Source: Ignavibacteriales bacterium
GTDB lineage: Bacteria; Bacteroidota; Ignavibacteria; UBA10030
Assembly: GCA_016207365.1 (NCBI GenBank)
Contig: JACQPU010000294.1
Location: forward strand, 1-5,105
Reading direction: 5' to 3'
DNA length: 5,105 nt
Position numbers and translations under genes: made by a program
The notes under the pieces: generated by a model
The model's input: only the letters and a program-made list of their open reading frames with translations
What the model was told of the DNA's origin: nothing
Database searches by the model: none
Part shown: in pieces, positions 1 to 5,105 of the stretch
Layout: every line of letters starts with the position of its first letter
Numbering within the stretch: the stretch's first letter is position 1

Positions 1-1
1 G

Positions 2-1654
2 ATCGAAGATGCAAGCACAGGCAACCTCTGGACTATCAAGGATATGGTCTCGATGTCGGTCAGATCGTGCAGGGAGTTCTTTTCACATCTCACTCTTTCT
101 GAACGCCATCAGGCAATTGCCAGGCAGATTCTCAAAGAAATCAACGACCGTCTGAGTTTTCTTCTGAATGTCGGACTGGACTATCTGACCCTCGACCGGT
201 CCGCACGGACGCTCTCCGGCGGAGAGGGTCAACGCATTCGGCTCGCGACACAAATCGGCACGCAGCTTGTTGGTGTCCTCTATATTCTGGATGAACCGAG
301 CATCGGCCTCCATTACCGGGATAACATCAAGCTGATCCGTTCCCTGCAATTACTCCGGGATCTGGGAAATACAGTCGTCGTTGTTGAACATGATAAGGAA
401 ATGATTGAGCATGCGGATTACGTCGTCGATCTTGGCCCGGGTGCGGGCGAACATGGGGGGTACGTTGTGACAACGGGGAAACCGTCGGAGATCGGGGGAA
501 GGGCAAGGAATAAAAAGGATGGTAAAGAGTTAAGAGTAAAGGGTAAAGAGGAGGGGATGAAACCCGGTAATGGGGTGCCGGGGGAGTCGCTTACAGCGTT
601 GTATCTGAAGGGAAAGCGGGAGATCCCGGTACCGGGCTCACGACGAAAGGGCAACGGAAAAGCTTTGGTTATCCGCGGTGCGCGGGGTAATAATCTGAAG
701 CGTATTGATTTCGTTATTCCACTTGGAACATTCGTTTGTGTCACGGGAGTAAGCGGGTCGGGAAAGTCCTCGCTGGTCAATGAGACGCTCTTCCCGATTC
801 TCTCCAGAAAATTCTACAAGACTAAACTGGTGCCGCTTCCGTACGATTCGATCGAAGGGCTCGAACACATCGACAAGGTGATTGATATCGACCAGTCGCC
901 GATCGGGCGGACTCCGAGGTCGAATCCTGCGACATACACAGGACTCTTCGCCCACATCCGCGACCTGTTTACGCAGCTCCCGGAGGCAAAGATCCGCGGA
1001 TACCGGGCAGGGCGGTTCAGTTTCAACGTGAAGGGGGGACGGTGTGAGGATTGTGAGGGGGATGGGGTAAGACGCATTGAGATGAATTTCCTGCCGGATG
1101 TCTACGTTTTGTGCGACGTCTGCAAGGGAAAACGCTACAACAGGGAAACCCTTGAAGTCCGCTACAAGGGGAAATCCATTGCTGACGTCCTTGACCTGAC
1201 CGTCGAAGAGGCGCTGAAGCTCTTTGCGGACTTACCGAGGGTCAGGAGACACCTGCAGACGCTCTTCGATGTGGGACTCGGCTACATACGGCTTGGGCAG
1301 CAGGCAACCACGCTTTCAGGCGGAGAAGCCCAGCGGGTCAAGCTCTCGACCGAGCTATCCAAGATCGGGACCGGGAGAACAATGTATATTCTGGACGAAC
1401 CGACGACGGGCCTGCACTTCGAGGATATCCGGATGTTGCTTTCAGTGCTGGACAAGCTCGTGGACAAGGGAAACACGGTGATCGTCATTGAGCACAATCT
1501 GGATGTGATCAAGACGGCCGATTGGGTTGTGGATCTGGGTCCTGATGGGGGTGACGACGGGGGGGTGATCGTTGCCGAAGGGACGCCGGAAGAAATTGCC
1601 GCGGTGGAACAATCTCACACAGGCAAATTCCTCAAGAAGTCTCTTCCTGCTTGA
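2..1654 (+). CDS. uvrA: UvrA, excinuclease ABC subunit A (5'-truncated by window edge)
   Basis: UvrA is the damage-sensing ABC ATPase of nucleotide excision repair; its dimer loads UvrB onto distorted DNA in the cytoplasm. The frame is open from base 2, so the first ATG inside the window (44) is not the start. About 410 N-terminal residues are missing by my recollection of E. coli UvrA, including the first Walker A and the UvrB-binding region. Visible in order: ABC signature I LSGGE (212-226), Walker B I LYILDEPSIGLH (278-313), Walker A II GVSGSGKSS (746-772), a C-terminal zinc finger with two CxxC pairs (1043-1123), signature II LSGGEAQRVKL (from 1313), Walker B II MYILDEPTTGLH (1382-1417), and the C-terminal hallmark IEHNLDVIKTADWVVDLGP. 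The C-terminus SHTGKFLKK is typical and complete, with a TGA stop. Oddity: about 20 extra charged residues in the linker between the ATPase modules. It converges with the glycosylase gene 50 bases away. Confidence 0.97.
   Translation: MEDASTGNLWTIKDMVSMSVRSCREFFSHLTLSERHQAIARQILKEINDRLSFLLNVGLDYLTLDRSARTLSGGEGQRIRLATQIGTQLVGVLYILDEPSIGLHYRDNIKLIRSLQLLRDLGNTVVVVEHDKEMIEHADYVVDLGPGAGEHGGYVVTTGKPSEIGGRARNKKDGKELRVKGKEEGMKPGNGVPGESLTALYLKGKREIPVPGSRRKGNGKALVIRGARGNNLKRIDFVIPLGTFVCVTGVSGSGKSSLVNETLFPILSRKFYKTKLVPLPYDSIEGLEHIDKVIDIDQSPIGRTPRSNPATYTGLFAHIRDLFTQLPEAKIRGYRAGRFSFNVKGGRCEDCEGDGVRRIEMNFLPDVYVLCDVCKGKRYNRETLEVRYKGKSIADVLDLTVEEALKLFADLPRVRRHLQTLFDVGLGYIRLGQQATTLSGGEAQRVKLSTELSKIGTGRTMYILDEPTTGLHFEDIRMLLSVLDKLVDKGNTVIVIEHNLDVIKTADWVVDLGPDGGDDGGVIVAEGTPEEIAAVEQSHTGKFLKKSLPA
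494..583 (+). other. Charged low-complexity insertion in the UvrA inter-module linker
   Basis: Relatives normally go from the end of the first ATPase module (GxxGG...GTPEEI) to SLTGxYLSGxxxIPVP within about six residues. Here roughly 28 residues rich in Lys, Arg, Gly and Glu lie between SEI and ESLTALYL. The frame is kept and both flanks align well with UvrA, so this is an in-frame expansion rather than a frameshift. The DNA is almost pure purine over 494-560. The comparison with family members is from memory, so the exact limits are approximate. Confidence 0.7.
521..550 (+). repeat. 9-bp direct repeat GGTAAAGAG inside uvrA
   Basis: GGTAAAGAG occurs exactly at 521-529 and 542-550, 21 bases apart and in the same codon phase, encoding Gly-Lys-Glu twice. 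Between the copies are the degenerate units TTAAGAG and TAAAG. The tract forms the core of the linker insertion and looks like a decayed short tandem array. Such GAGTTAAGAG-like arrays usually lie between genes, and finding one translated is unusual. Confidence 0.7.
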
Positions 1655-1704
1655 GTCTTTGCTTCTATGCTCTCTGCTCGATGATGTTGCCAATCGATGG
1701 TGGA

Positions 1705-2301
1705 TTAATTCTTTCGCGAGACCCACGTGTTGTTTCTTATGTAGAACCTCCAGCGAAACTCCGTGCCTGCGCGTATTCCAATGCGTTTCGATGAAGCGAT
1801 TCGCGGTTTTGGACCGGGAGCGGCGGCAATCATAATTTCACCGTGCATGAGATCCGTACCATTCTCCCGCCTGCCGATGGCAAATGCCTCGCACAGTTTC
1901 GCCGGTCCGCTTGTCAGATTCCGTTGCGCTCCTGCCACTGAGAGGTTGCCGTGTAAACGGTTTTTCGTCATGCGCTCAATACCCTCAACAGGTTCAACTG
2001 CACGCAAGAGAACTGCCTCTCCGATCCCGTCCGGACCTGTAACAACGTTTGCGCAGAAGTGCATGCCGTAGGTGAAATACACGTAGAGGTGGCCGCCTGC
2101 CCAGAACATCACATCGTTCCGCTTCGTTCTCCCCCTGTAGGCGTGGCTTGCAGGATCCCTCGTTCCGAGATACGCTTCAACTTCCACAATTCTTCCTATG
2201 AGAAGCTCCCGGCCAAGCTTGCGGACGAGATATTTCCCGAGGAGATCTTTCGCAACGGTGAGGGTGGGACGAAGATAAAATGAGCGGGGAAGTGGACGCA
2301 A
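1705..2301 (-). CDS. 3-methyladenine DNA glycosylase, AAG/MPG family
   Basis: This monofunctional base-excision glycosylase removes alkylated purines such as 3-methyladenine, and in the family also hypoxanthine and ethenoadenine. The 198 residues are a full-length bacterial member. Opening motif: FYLRPTLTVAKDLLGKYLV (residues 8-26). Catalytic block: EVEAYLG...SH, with general base Glu42, Tyr44 and His53 matching human Glu125, Tyr127 and His136. Wedge segment: LYVYFTYGMHFCANV, in which Tyr78 matches the DNA-intercalating Tyr162. Then LLRAVEPVEG and SGPAKLCEAF; the C-terminus RFYIRNNTWVS is the usual family end. The chosen start is TTG at 2301. The next Met is residue 65, beyond the catalytic residues, and upstream the frame closes within 10 codons with no ATG. 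No good Shine-Dalgarno is seen. It starts 14 bases after the aldehyde dehydrogenase stop, so co-transcription and perhaps translational coupling are likely. Confidence 0.95.
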   Translation of the reverse strand: MRPLPRSFYLRPTLTVAKDLLGKYLVRKLGRELLIGRIVEVEAYLGTRDPASHAYRGRTKRNDVMFWAGGHLYVYFTYGMHFCANVVTGPDGIGEAVLLRAVEPVEGIERMTKNRLHGNLSVAGAQRNLTSGPAKLCEAFAIGRRENGTDLMHGEIMIAAAPGPKPRIASSKRIGIRAGTEFRWRFYIRNNTWVSRKN

Positions 2302-2315
2302 AGCAGAATGAATCG

Positions 2316-3947
2316 CTATTTCTTGAATTCACCAATAATCTTCTCGATCTCCGACTCGCTGATTCCTGTTCCGAACTGCTTTGTCCCTCCGCCATCTTCC
2401 TTCTTCGTGCTTTCCGCCCTGGATTCGCTTTTCGGAGCTTTTTGCCAGGCATTGCCTGCCCTGGCTCGTATGCGCTCGTCGATGATGTCCATCCATGATC
2501 GCTGATGCGTTACGGACGTCTGGCGAGACTCCGATCTGTCACCGCGTGTTGTTTTGTGAAGTTCCGCGGCGATGGCGGTATGAAGGGGCGGATTGATTGG
2601 CCGGGTCTCAAAGGCCAGGCGCTTAACGTTGATCAAATGACGCGCCGAAACGTTGTCGGAGATGATTGATCCACCGAAGGTGCCCGGACCGAGCGTCATG
2701 GAAGGCGTGAGTTCGTTCGTGTATCCTACTGCTCCCAGGGCTGCCTGGGTGTTCACGAGAACGCGAAATGCCGGCTTTTCCAATCCGAACTTCAGAATGA
2801 CCTCGGAATCCGATGAATGGATTACCATGGAGTGACCGATGCCGCCAAAGTTCAGCATCTCGATGCAGAGTTCGCATCCCTTGAGCCAGCCGTTGGCAGT
2901 GAAGAACGAGAGAACGGGGGAGAGTTTTTCCCTTGAGAGAGGATAGTCGCGTCCCACGGCGGGGAGTTCGGCAATGATGCAGGCGGTGTCATGCGGGACG
3001 TCAAAGCCGGATTTTTGGGCAATGACTTGCGGCGGCTTGCCCACGATTTCAGGATTGATTGCTCCACGCTGGTCGAACATCGTGCGGCTGAGGCGCTCGC
3101 GCTCTTCGGGCGAAACAAAGTATGCGCCTTGTTTCTTGAACTCTTTGATCACCGCACTTTTGACGGGCTCGTCCACGATCACACCGGACTCGGTTGAGCA
3201 GAGGACCCCCCAATCGAACATTTTTCCTGAAATGATATCCGCGACGGCTTTGCGGATGTTCGCAGTGCGTTCTATAAAGGCAGGCACATTTCCGGATCCG
3301 ACACCGTACGCAGGCTTCCCCGAGCTGTAGGCAGCCTTGACCATAGGATTTGACCCCGTTGCCAGGATTACCGAGGTCAGTTTATTCCGCATAAGCTCGT
3401 TTGTGCCTTCTATGTGGCTTACGGACATGCAATTGATCAATCCGGGTGGCGCTCCCGCCGATTCGGCCGCTTCGGCCAGGGTGCGCGTAGCTTCATGCGT
3501 GCATCTGACGGCACGGGGATGCGGGCTGGCAACAAAGCCGTTTCTTCCTTTTACCGAAATAATAGCCTTGAACATTACTGTCGAGGTCGGGTTCGTGGAG
3601 GGAATCAGGGCGGCAACCACTCCCATTGGTTCCGCAATCTCAATGATCCGCTTGTCTTTGTCCTCGTTGATTACGCCGACAGTTTTGAGGTCTTTGATGG
3701 ATTCCCAGACCCGACGCGTGGCAAACTCGTTTTTCTTTTTCTTGTCCTCTGGTTTCCCGAATCCCGTTTCTTCGTGTGCCATTCGTCCGAGTTTCTCGGC
3801 CGCGGCATAGCCAGCGTCCGCCATGGCCTTTACGATCTTGTCCACCTGCTCCTGGCTGAACGCCCGAAACGCACGCTGGGCTTCTTTTGCCTTGGCCAAC
3901 AACGACCGGGCCTCCTGGATCGATTGCAGATCGGGTTCGAGGGACAT
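2316..3947 (-). CDS. CoA-acylating aldehyde dehydrogenase, AdhE-N/EutE type, with C-terminal targeting-like tail
   Basis: It probably oxidises acetaldehyde or another short aldehyde with NAD+ and CoA to the acyl-CoA (or the reverse). Residues 1-450 follow the N-terminal half of AdhE closely: AFSQEQVDKIVKA near 29-41, the NAD/CoA-binding stretch IPSTNPTSTVMFKAI (115-129) with SPHPRA, the glycine loop GVGSGNVPAF (215-224), catalytic Cys250 in WGVLCSTES, EKLSPVLSFF (340-349), and GGIGHS plus GGSIISDNVSARHLIN at the domain end. The iron alcohol dehydrogenase half of AdhE is absent. A 93-residue tail (451-543) replaces it, with a charged linker and a terminal amphipathic helix. The ATG at 3947 gives the normal AdhE-like N-terminus. 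The frame stays open 176 codons further upstream, but that part is antisense to the RluA-like gene and is not protein-like. Shine-Dalgarno is weak. Exact substrate unknown. Confidence 0.93.
   Translation of the reverse strand: MSLEPDLQSIQEARSLLAKAKEAQRAFRAFSQEQVDKIVKAMADAGYAAAEKLGRMAHEETGFGKPEDKKKKNEFATRRVWESIKDLKTVGVINEDKDKRIIEIAEPMGVVAALIPSTNPTSTVMFKAIISVKGRNGFVASPHPRAVRCTHEATRTLAEAAESAGAPPGLINCMSVSHIEGTNELMRNKLTSVILATGSNPMVKAAYSSGKPAYGVGSGNVPAFIERTANIRKAVADIISGKMFDWGVLCSTESGVIVDEPVKSAVIKEFKKQGAYFVSPEERERLSRTMFDQRGAINPEIVGKPPQVIAQKSGFDVPHDTACIIAELPAVGRDYPLSREKLSPVLSFFTANGWLKGCELCIEMLNFGGIGHSMVIHSSDSEVILKFGLEKPAFRVLVNTQAALGAVGYTNELTPSMTLGPGTFGGSIISDNVSARHLINVKRLAFETRPINPPLHTAIAAELHKTTRGDRSESRQTSVTHQRSWMDIIDERIRARAGNAWQKAPKSESRAESTKKEDGGGTKQFGTGISESEIEKIIGEFKK
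2319..2366 (-). other. Candidate microcompartment encapsulation peptide at the aldehyde dehydrogenase C-terminus
   Basis: The last 16 residues (528-543, GISESEIEKIIGEFKK) predict a short amphipathic helix. Ile529, Ile534, Ile537, Ile538 and Phe541 can line one face, with Glu and Lys on the other. A Lys/Glu/Ser/Gly-rich linker (about residues 502-527) precedes it. Encapsulation peptides of shell-targeted enzymes have this design, and microcompartment aldehyde dehydrogenases carry them at either the N- or the C-terminus. Assignment rests on pattern only, because no shell gene lies in the window. A plain oligomerisation or partner-binding tail is the alternative. Confidence 0.55.
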
Positions 3948-3976
3948 AAGGAGTGACAAGGTTTGAAATTGAAGAG

Positions 3977-4005
3977 AAGGTAAGGCAAATTGGGGGAGAA
4001 GGCAA
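3977..4005 (-). promoter_or_regulatory. Possible promoter of the aldehyde dehydrogenase-glycosylase unit
   Basis: On the minus strand TTG (4003-4005) is followed after 20 bases by TACCTTC (ending near 3976). This resembles the Bacteroidota pattern TTTG, about 20 bases, TAnnTTTG. Transcription would begin some 25 bases before the ATG at 3947. The match is partial and the host group is uncertain, so this is only a candidate. Confidence 0.22.
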
Positions 4006-4012
4006 GCGGGGT

Positions 4013-4088
4013 TCGGAGGTCTCCGCCAAAGGCGCCCGCCAGCCAGCGGTCGGGCTGGGATCCGCCTCGGGCGGAAGAAGTCGGAGGT
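4013..4088. repeat. Cluster of four small palindromes bounded by an 8-bp direct repeat
   Basis: Successive inverted repeats are CGGAG-GT-CTCCG (4014-4025), CGCC-AAA-GGCG (4024-4034), CCAGCC-8 bases-GGCTGG (4039-4058) and TCCGCC-TCG-GGCGGA (4061-4075). The TCCGCC at 4022-4027 could also pair with GGCGGA at 4070-4075, making an outer stem. TCGGAGGT occurs exactly at 4013-4020 and 4081-4088, at the two borders. The block lies between divergent gene starts. It looks like a REP- or MITE-like intergenic element. A transcribed structured leader cannot be excluded. Confidence 0.6.
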
Positions 4089-4108
4089 TAGAGAATATTC
4101 GGGGAATT

Positions 4109-4138
4109 CTCTGTGCAACTCTGTAGTTCTCTGTGTGT
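4109..4138. repeat. CTCTGTG repeat, three units at exact 10-bp period
   Basis: CTCTGTG (4109-4115), CTCTGTA (4119-4125) and CTCTGTG (4129-4135) are separated by CAA, GTT and TGT, giving a strict 10-base spacing. The first and third copies are both preceded by TT. The array ends 20 bases before the ATG of the RluA-like gene, within its likely promoter or leader. A 10-bp period puts the units on one face of the helix, as in a protein-binding array. It also matches my recollection of degenerate intergenic repeats in Bacteroidota-like genomes. Confidence 0.6.
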
Positions 4139-4157
4139 TATTTTCTTCAGGTAAACA

Positions 4158-4931
4158 ATGAGGCGTAAACTCGACTGGTTGCTGAAATCCAAGGGAATTC
4201 AGATCGCCTATGAAGACGAAGATATTATTGTTCTCAACAAGCCCGCGCCGTTTCTTGTGATACCCGACAGGTATGATGAATCGATACCGAACATTTACCG
4301 GATTCTCATCGGTGAATTGCCGGAAGTGTTTGTTGTCCATCGAATCGACAAAGAAACGAGCGGATTGGTTGTGTTTGCCAGGACGGAGGGGGCGCATAAG
4401 GGATTGAGCGAGCAGTTCGAGGAAAGAGGAGTGGAGAAAGTCTACGAAGCCATCGTCCGAGGGCGCCCGGAGCATTCGGACGCAACAATTGATCTTCCTC
4501 TTCGTGAAAAAATCCGCGGGGTGATGTCAGTCGACAAGAAAAAGGGCAAGGATTCCGTTACGCGATACTCAGTGCTTGAACGATTTAATGGATTTGCGCA
4601 CCTGGAAGTACGTCCCGAAACCGGAAGGATGCATCAGATCAGGGTGCATTTGAGAGCGGTTGGATTGCCGATTCTTTGCGATTCGGTGTATGGGGGCGGC
4701 AGCGGGTTCTATCTGTCAGAAGTCAAGAGTGGATATAAGAAGAAGGTAGAGGAGGAGGAAGAGGTTGAGGAGAAGCCTCTCATTGCGCGGACTGCCCTGC
4801 ATGCGGCGGGGCTGTCGTTTCAGCACCCCGTTACAGGGAAAGAAATGAGATTCGAATCAGGATTACCGAAAGACATGAGGTCGGCGATTAGGATGATTGA
4901 AAAATACGCGGGGAGGGAAAGAGAAGTGTGA
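4158..4931 (+). CDS. RluA-family pseudouridine synthase without an S4 domain
   Basis: It isomerises specific uridines to pseudouridine in rRNA or tRNA; the target cannot be told from sequence. Family motifs in the 257 residues: AYEDEDIIVLNKPAPFLVIP (17-36) as the first core strand, HRIDKETSGLVVFA (61-74) with catalytic Asp64, EKVYEAIVRG, GRMHQIRVHL (156-165) and LPILCDSVYGG (170-180), then ALHA and FQHPVTGK near the end. There is no N-terminal S4 RNA-binding domain, so the layout is closer to RluA/TruC-like members than to RluC or RluD. The ATG at 4158 lies seven bases after a weak AGG and directly before the core fold. A charged insertion KKKVEEEEEVEEK (194-206) expands a loop after GFYLSEVKSGY. 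The gene diverges from the aldehyde dehydrogenase, so shared function is not implied. Confidence 0.94.
   Translation: MRRKLDWLLKSKGIQIAYEDEDIIVLNKPAPFLVIPDRYDESIPNIYRILIGELPEVFVVHRIDKETSGLVVFARTEGAHKGLSEQFEERGVEKVYEAIVRGRPEHSDATIDLPLREKIRGVMSVDKKKGKDSVTRYSVLERFNGFAHLEVRPETGRMHQIRVHLRAVGLPILCDSVYGGGSGFYLSEVKSGYKKKVEEEEEVEEKPLIARTALHAAGLSFQHPVTGKEMRFESGLPKDMRSAIRMIEKYAGREREV
4732..4775 (+). other. Purine-rich tract encoding a Lys/Glu expansion in the RluA-like protein
   Basis: Over 44 bases nearly every base is A or G, built from AAG, GAG and GAA codons. It encodes KKKVEEEEEVEEK (residues 194-206), between the LPILCDSVYGG motif and the ALHA motif. Relatives, as I recall them, carry a shorter loop there. 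The frame is intact on both sides, so the enzyme is probably active with a charged surface loop. Confidence 0.65.
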
Positions 4932-4944
4932 AGCGAGAAGCGAG
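4931..4944. repeat. Two tandem copies of AAGCGAG at the RluA-like gene stop
   Basis: AAGCGAG is repeated head to tail at 4931-4937 and 4938-4944. The first copy shares its first A with the TGA stop codon of the preceding gene. It resembles short tandem repeats of the GAAGCGA type found between genes, here reaching the end of a coding region. Confidence 0.55.
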
Positions 4945-5105
4945 ACGTGCCTGCACCTGCCTGCCCTGCCAACCCTCACTACGGTTTCGGTTGACAAGCC
5001 GGTTCGGCAGGCAGGCGCCGAAGTGAGTGCATGATCCGTTGAGATTGTAAAATGTTTCGGCCTGCCCGCCGAACCTGTCTCTGAAGGGCAGGCGGGCACG
5101 CAGGC
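4945..5105. repeat. Gene-free region with GGCAGG/CCTGCC inverted repeats and paired hairpins
   Basis: I see no gene here. CCTGCCTGCC (4956-4965) is the exact reverse complement of GGCAGGCAGG (5006-5015). Two hairpins share the arms TTCGGC/GCCGAA: 5003-5022 with an 8-base loop and 5056-5073 with a 6-base loop. They are inverted near-copies of one roughly 20-base unit, differing by one substitution and two missing bases. TGCCCGCC (5063-5070) pairs with GGCGGGCA (5091-5098). The region could end transcription of the upstream gene, but no T-run follows any stem. A REP-like element family is the best description. Confidence 0.6.

Noticed and set aside
625..636. Perfect 12-bp palindrome CCCGGTACCGGG
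   Set aside because: It lies in the uvrA coding frame and encodes the expected linker residues IPVPG, so a chance palindrome is most likely.
1655..1704. Possible bidirectional terminator between uvrA and the glycosylase gene
   Set aside because: Only a very weak CCAATCGATGG-type symmetry is present, with no stable stem and no T-run.
3337..3956. Plus-strand open frames of 157 and 180 codons opposite the aldehyde dehydrogenase
   Set aside because: They are antisense shadows of a strongly conserved coding region, with no recognisable motifs.
3948..4475. Upstream extension of the aldehyde dehydrogenase frame (176 extra codons, to an ATG at 4475)
   Set aside because: It runs antisense through the intergenic repeats and the start of the RluA-like gene. 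Nothing in it resembles a known domain, and the ATG at 3947 already gives the normal family N-terminus.
4863..5099. Minus-strand open frame of 78 codons in the tail
   Set aside because: It spans the GC-rich inverted repeats and overlaps the end of the RluA-like gene, with no protein-like features.
4945..5105. CRISPR array or attachment site
   Set aside because: The repeats are short, inverted and unevenly spaced, without regular spacers, and no integrase or cas gene is present.

Overview
The window is a stretch of bacterial chromosome, moderately GC-rich in its coding parts. It carries four recognisable protein genes and several clusters of short repeats. I see no rRNA, tRNA, CRISPR array, transposase or phage gene. 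The taxon cannot be fixed from sequence alone. The RluA-type enzyme without an S4 domain, the weak Shine-Dalgarno signals and the style of the dispersed intergenic repeats (CTCTGTG units, GGCAGG/CCTGCC palindromes, purine-rich tracts) remind me of Bacteroidota/Chlorobi/Ignavibacteria-type genomes. That is a low-confidence inference.

Layout. Bases 2-1654 (+) hold the C-terminal 550 residues of UvrA, cut by the window edge. They run from just before the first ABC signature through the complete second ATPase module with its zinc finger. After a 50-base convergent gap with no clear terminator, two minus-strand genes follow, read right to left. The first transcribed is a 543-residue CoA-acylating aldehyde dehydrogenase (2316-3947) resembling the N-terminal half of AdhE. 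Fourteen bases downstream of its stop lies a 3-methyladenine DNA glycosylase of the AAG/MPG family (1705-2301, TTG start). Bases 3948-4157 are a divergent intergenic region filled with small palindromes and a 10-bp-period repeat. Bases 4158-4931 (+) encode an RluA-family pseudouridine synthase. Bases 4932-5105 hold no gene, only short direct and inverted GC-rich repeats.

Biology. The most interesting gene is the aldehyde dehydrogenase. After the catalytic domain ends at about residue 450 it has a 93-residue tail: a low-complexity linker and a final short amphipathic helix. This looks like an encapsulation peptide for a bacterial microcompartment, although no shell gene is visible here. An acetaldehyde/acyl-CoA enzyme, a base-excision glycosylase and a nucleotide-excision protein sit side by side. 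The first two are probably co-transcribed; a joint role against reactive-aldehyde or alkylation damage is speculative.

Two of the proteins, UvrA and the RluA-like enzyme, contain charged, purine-rich in-frame expansions at places where relatives have short loops. With the repeats in the gaps, this suggests a genome in which short repeats spread or expand, including inside genes.
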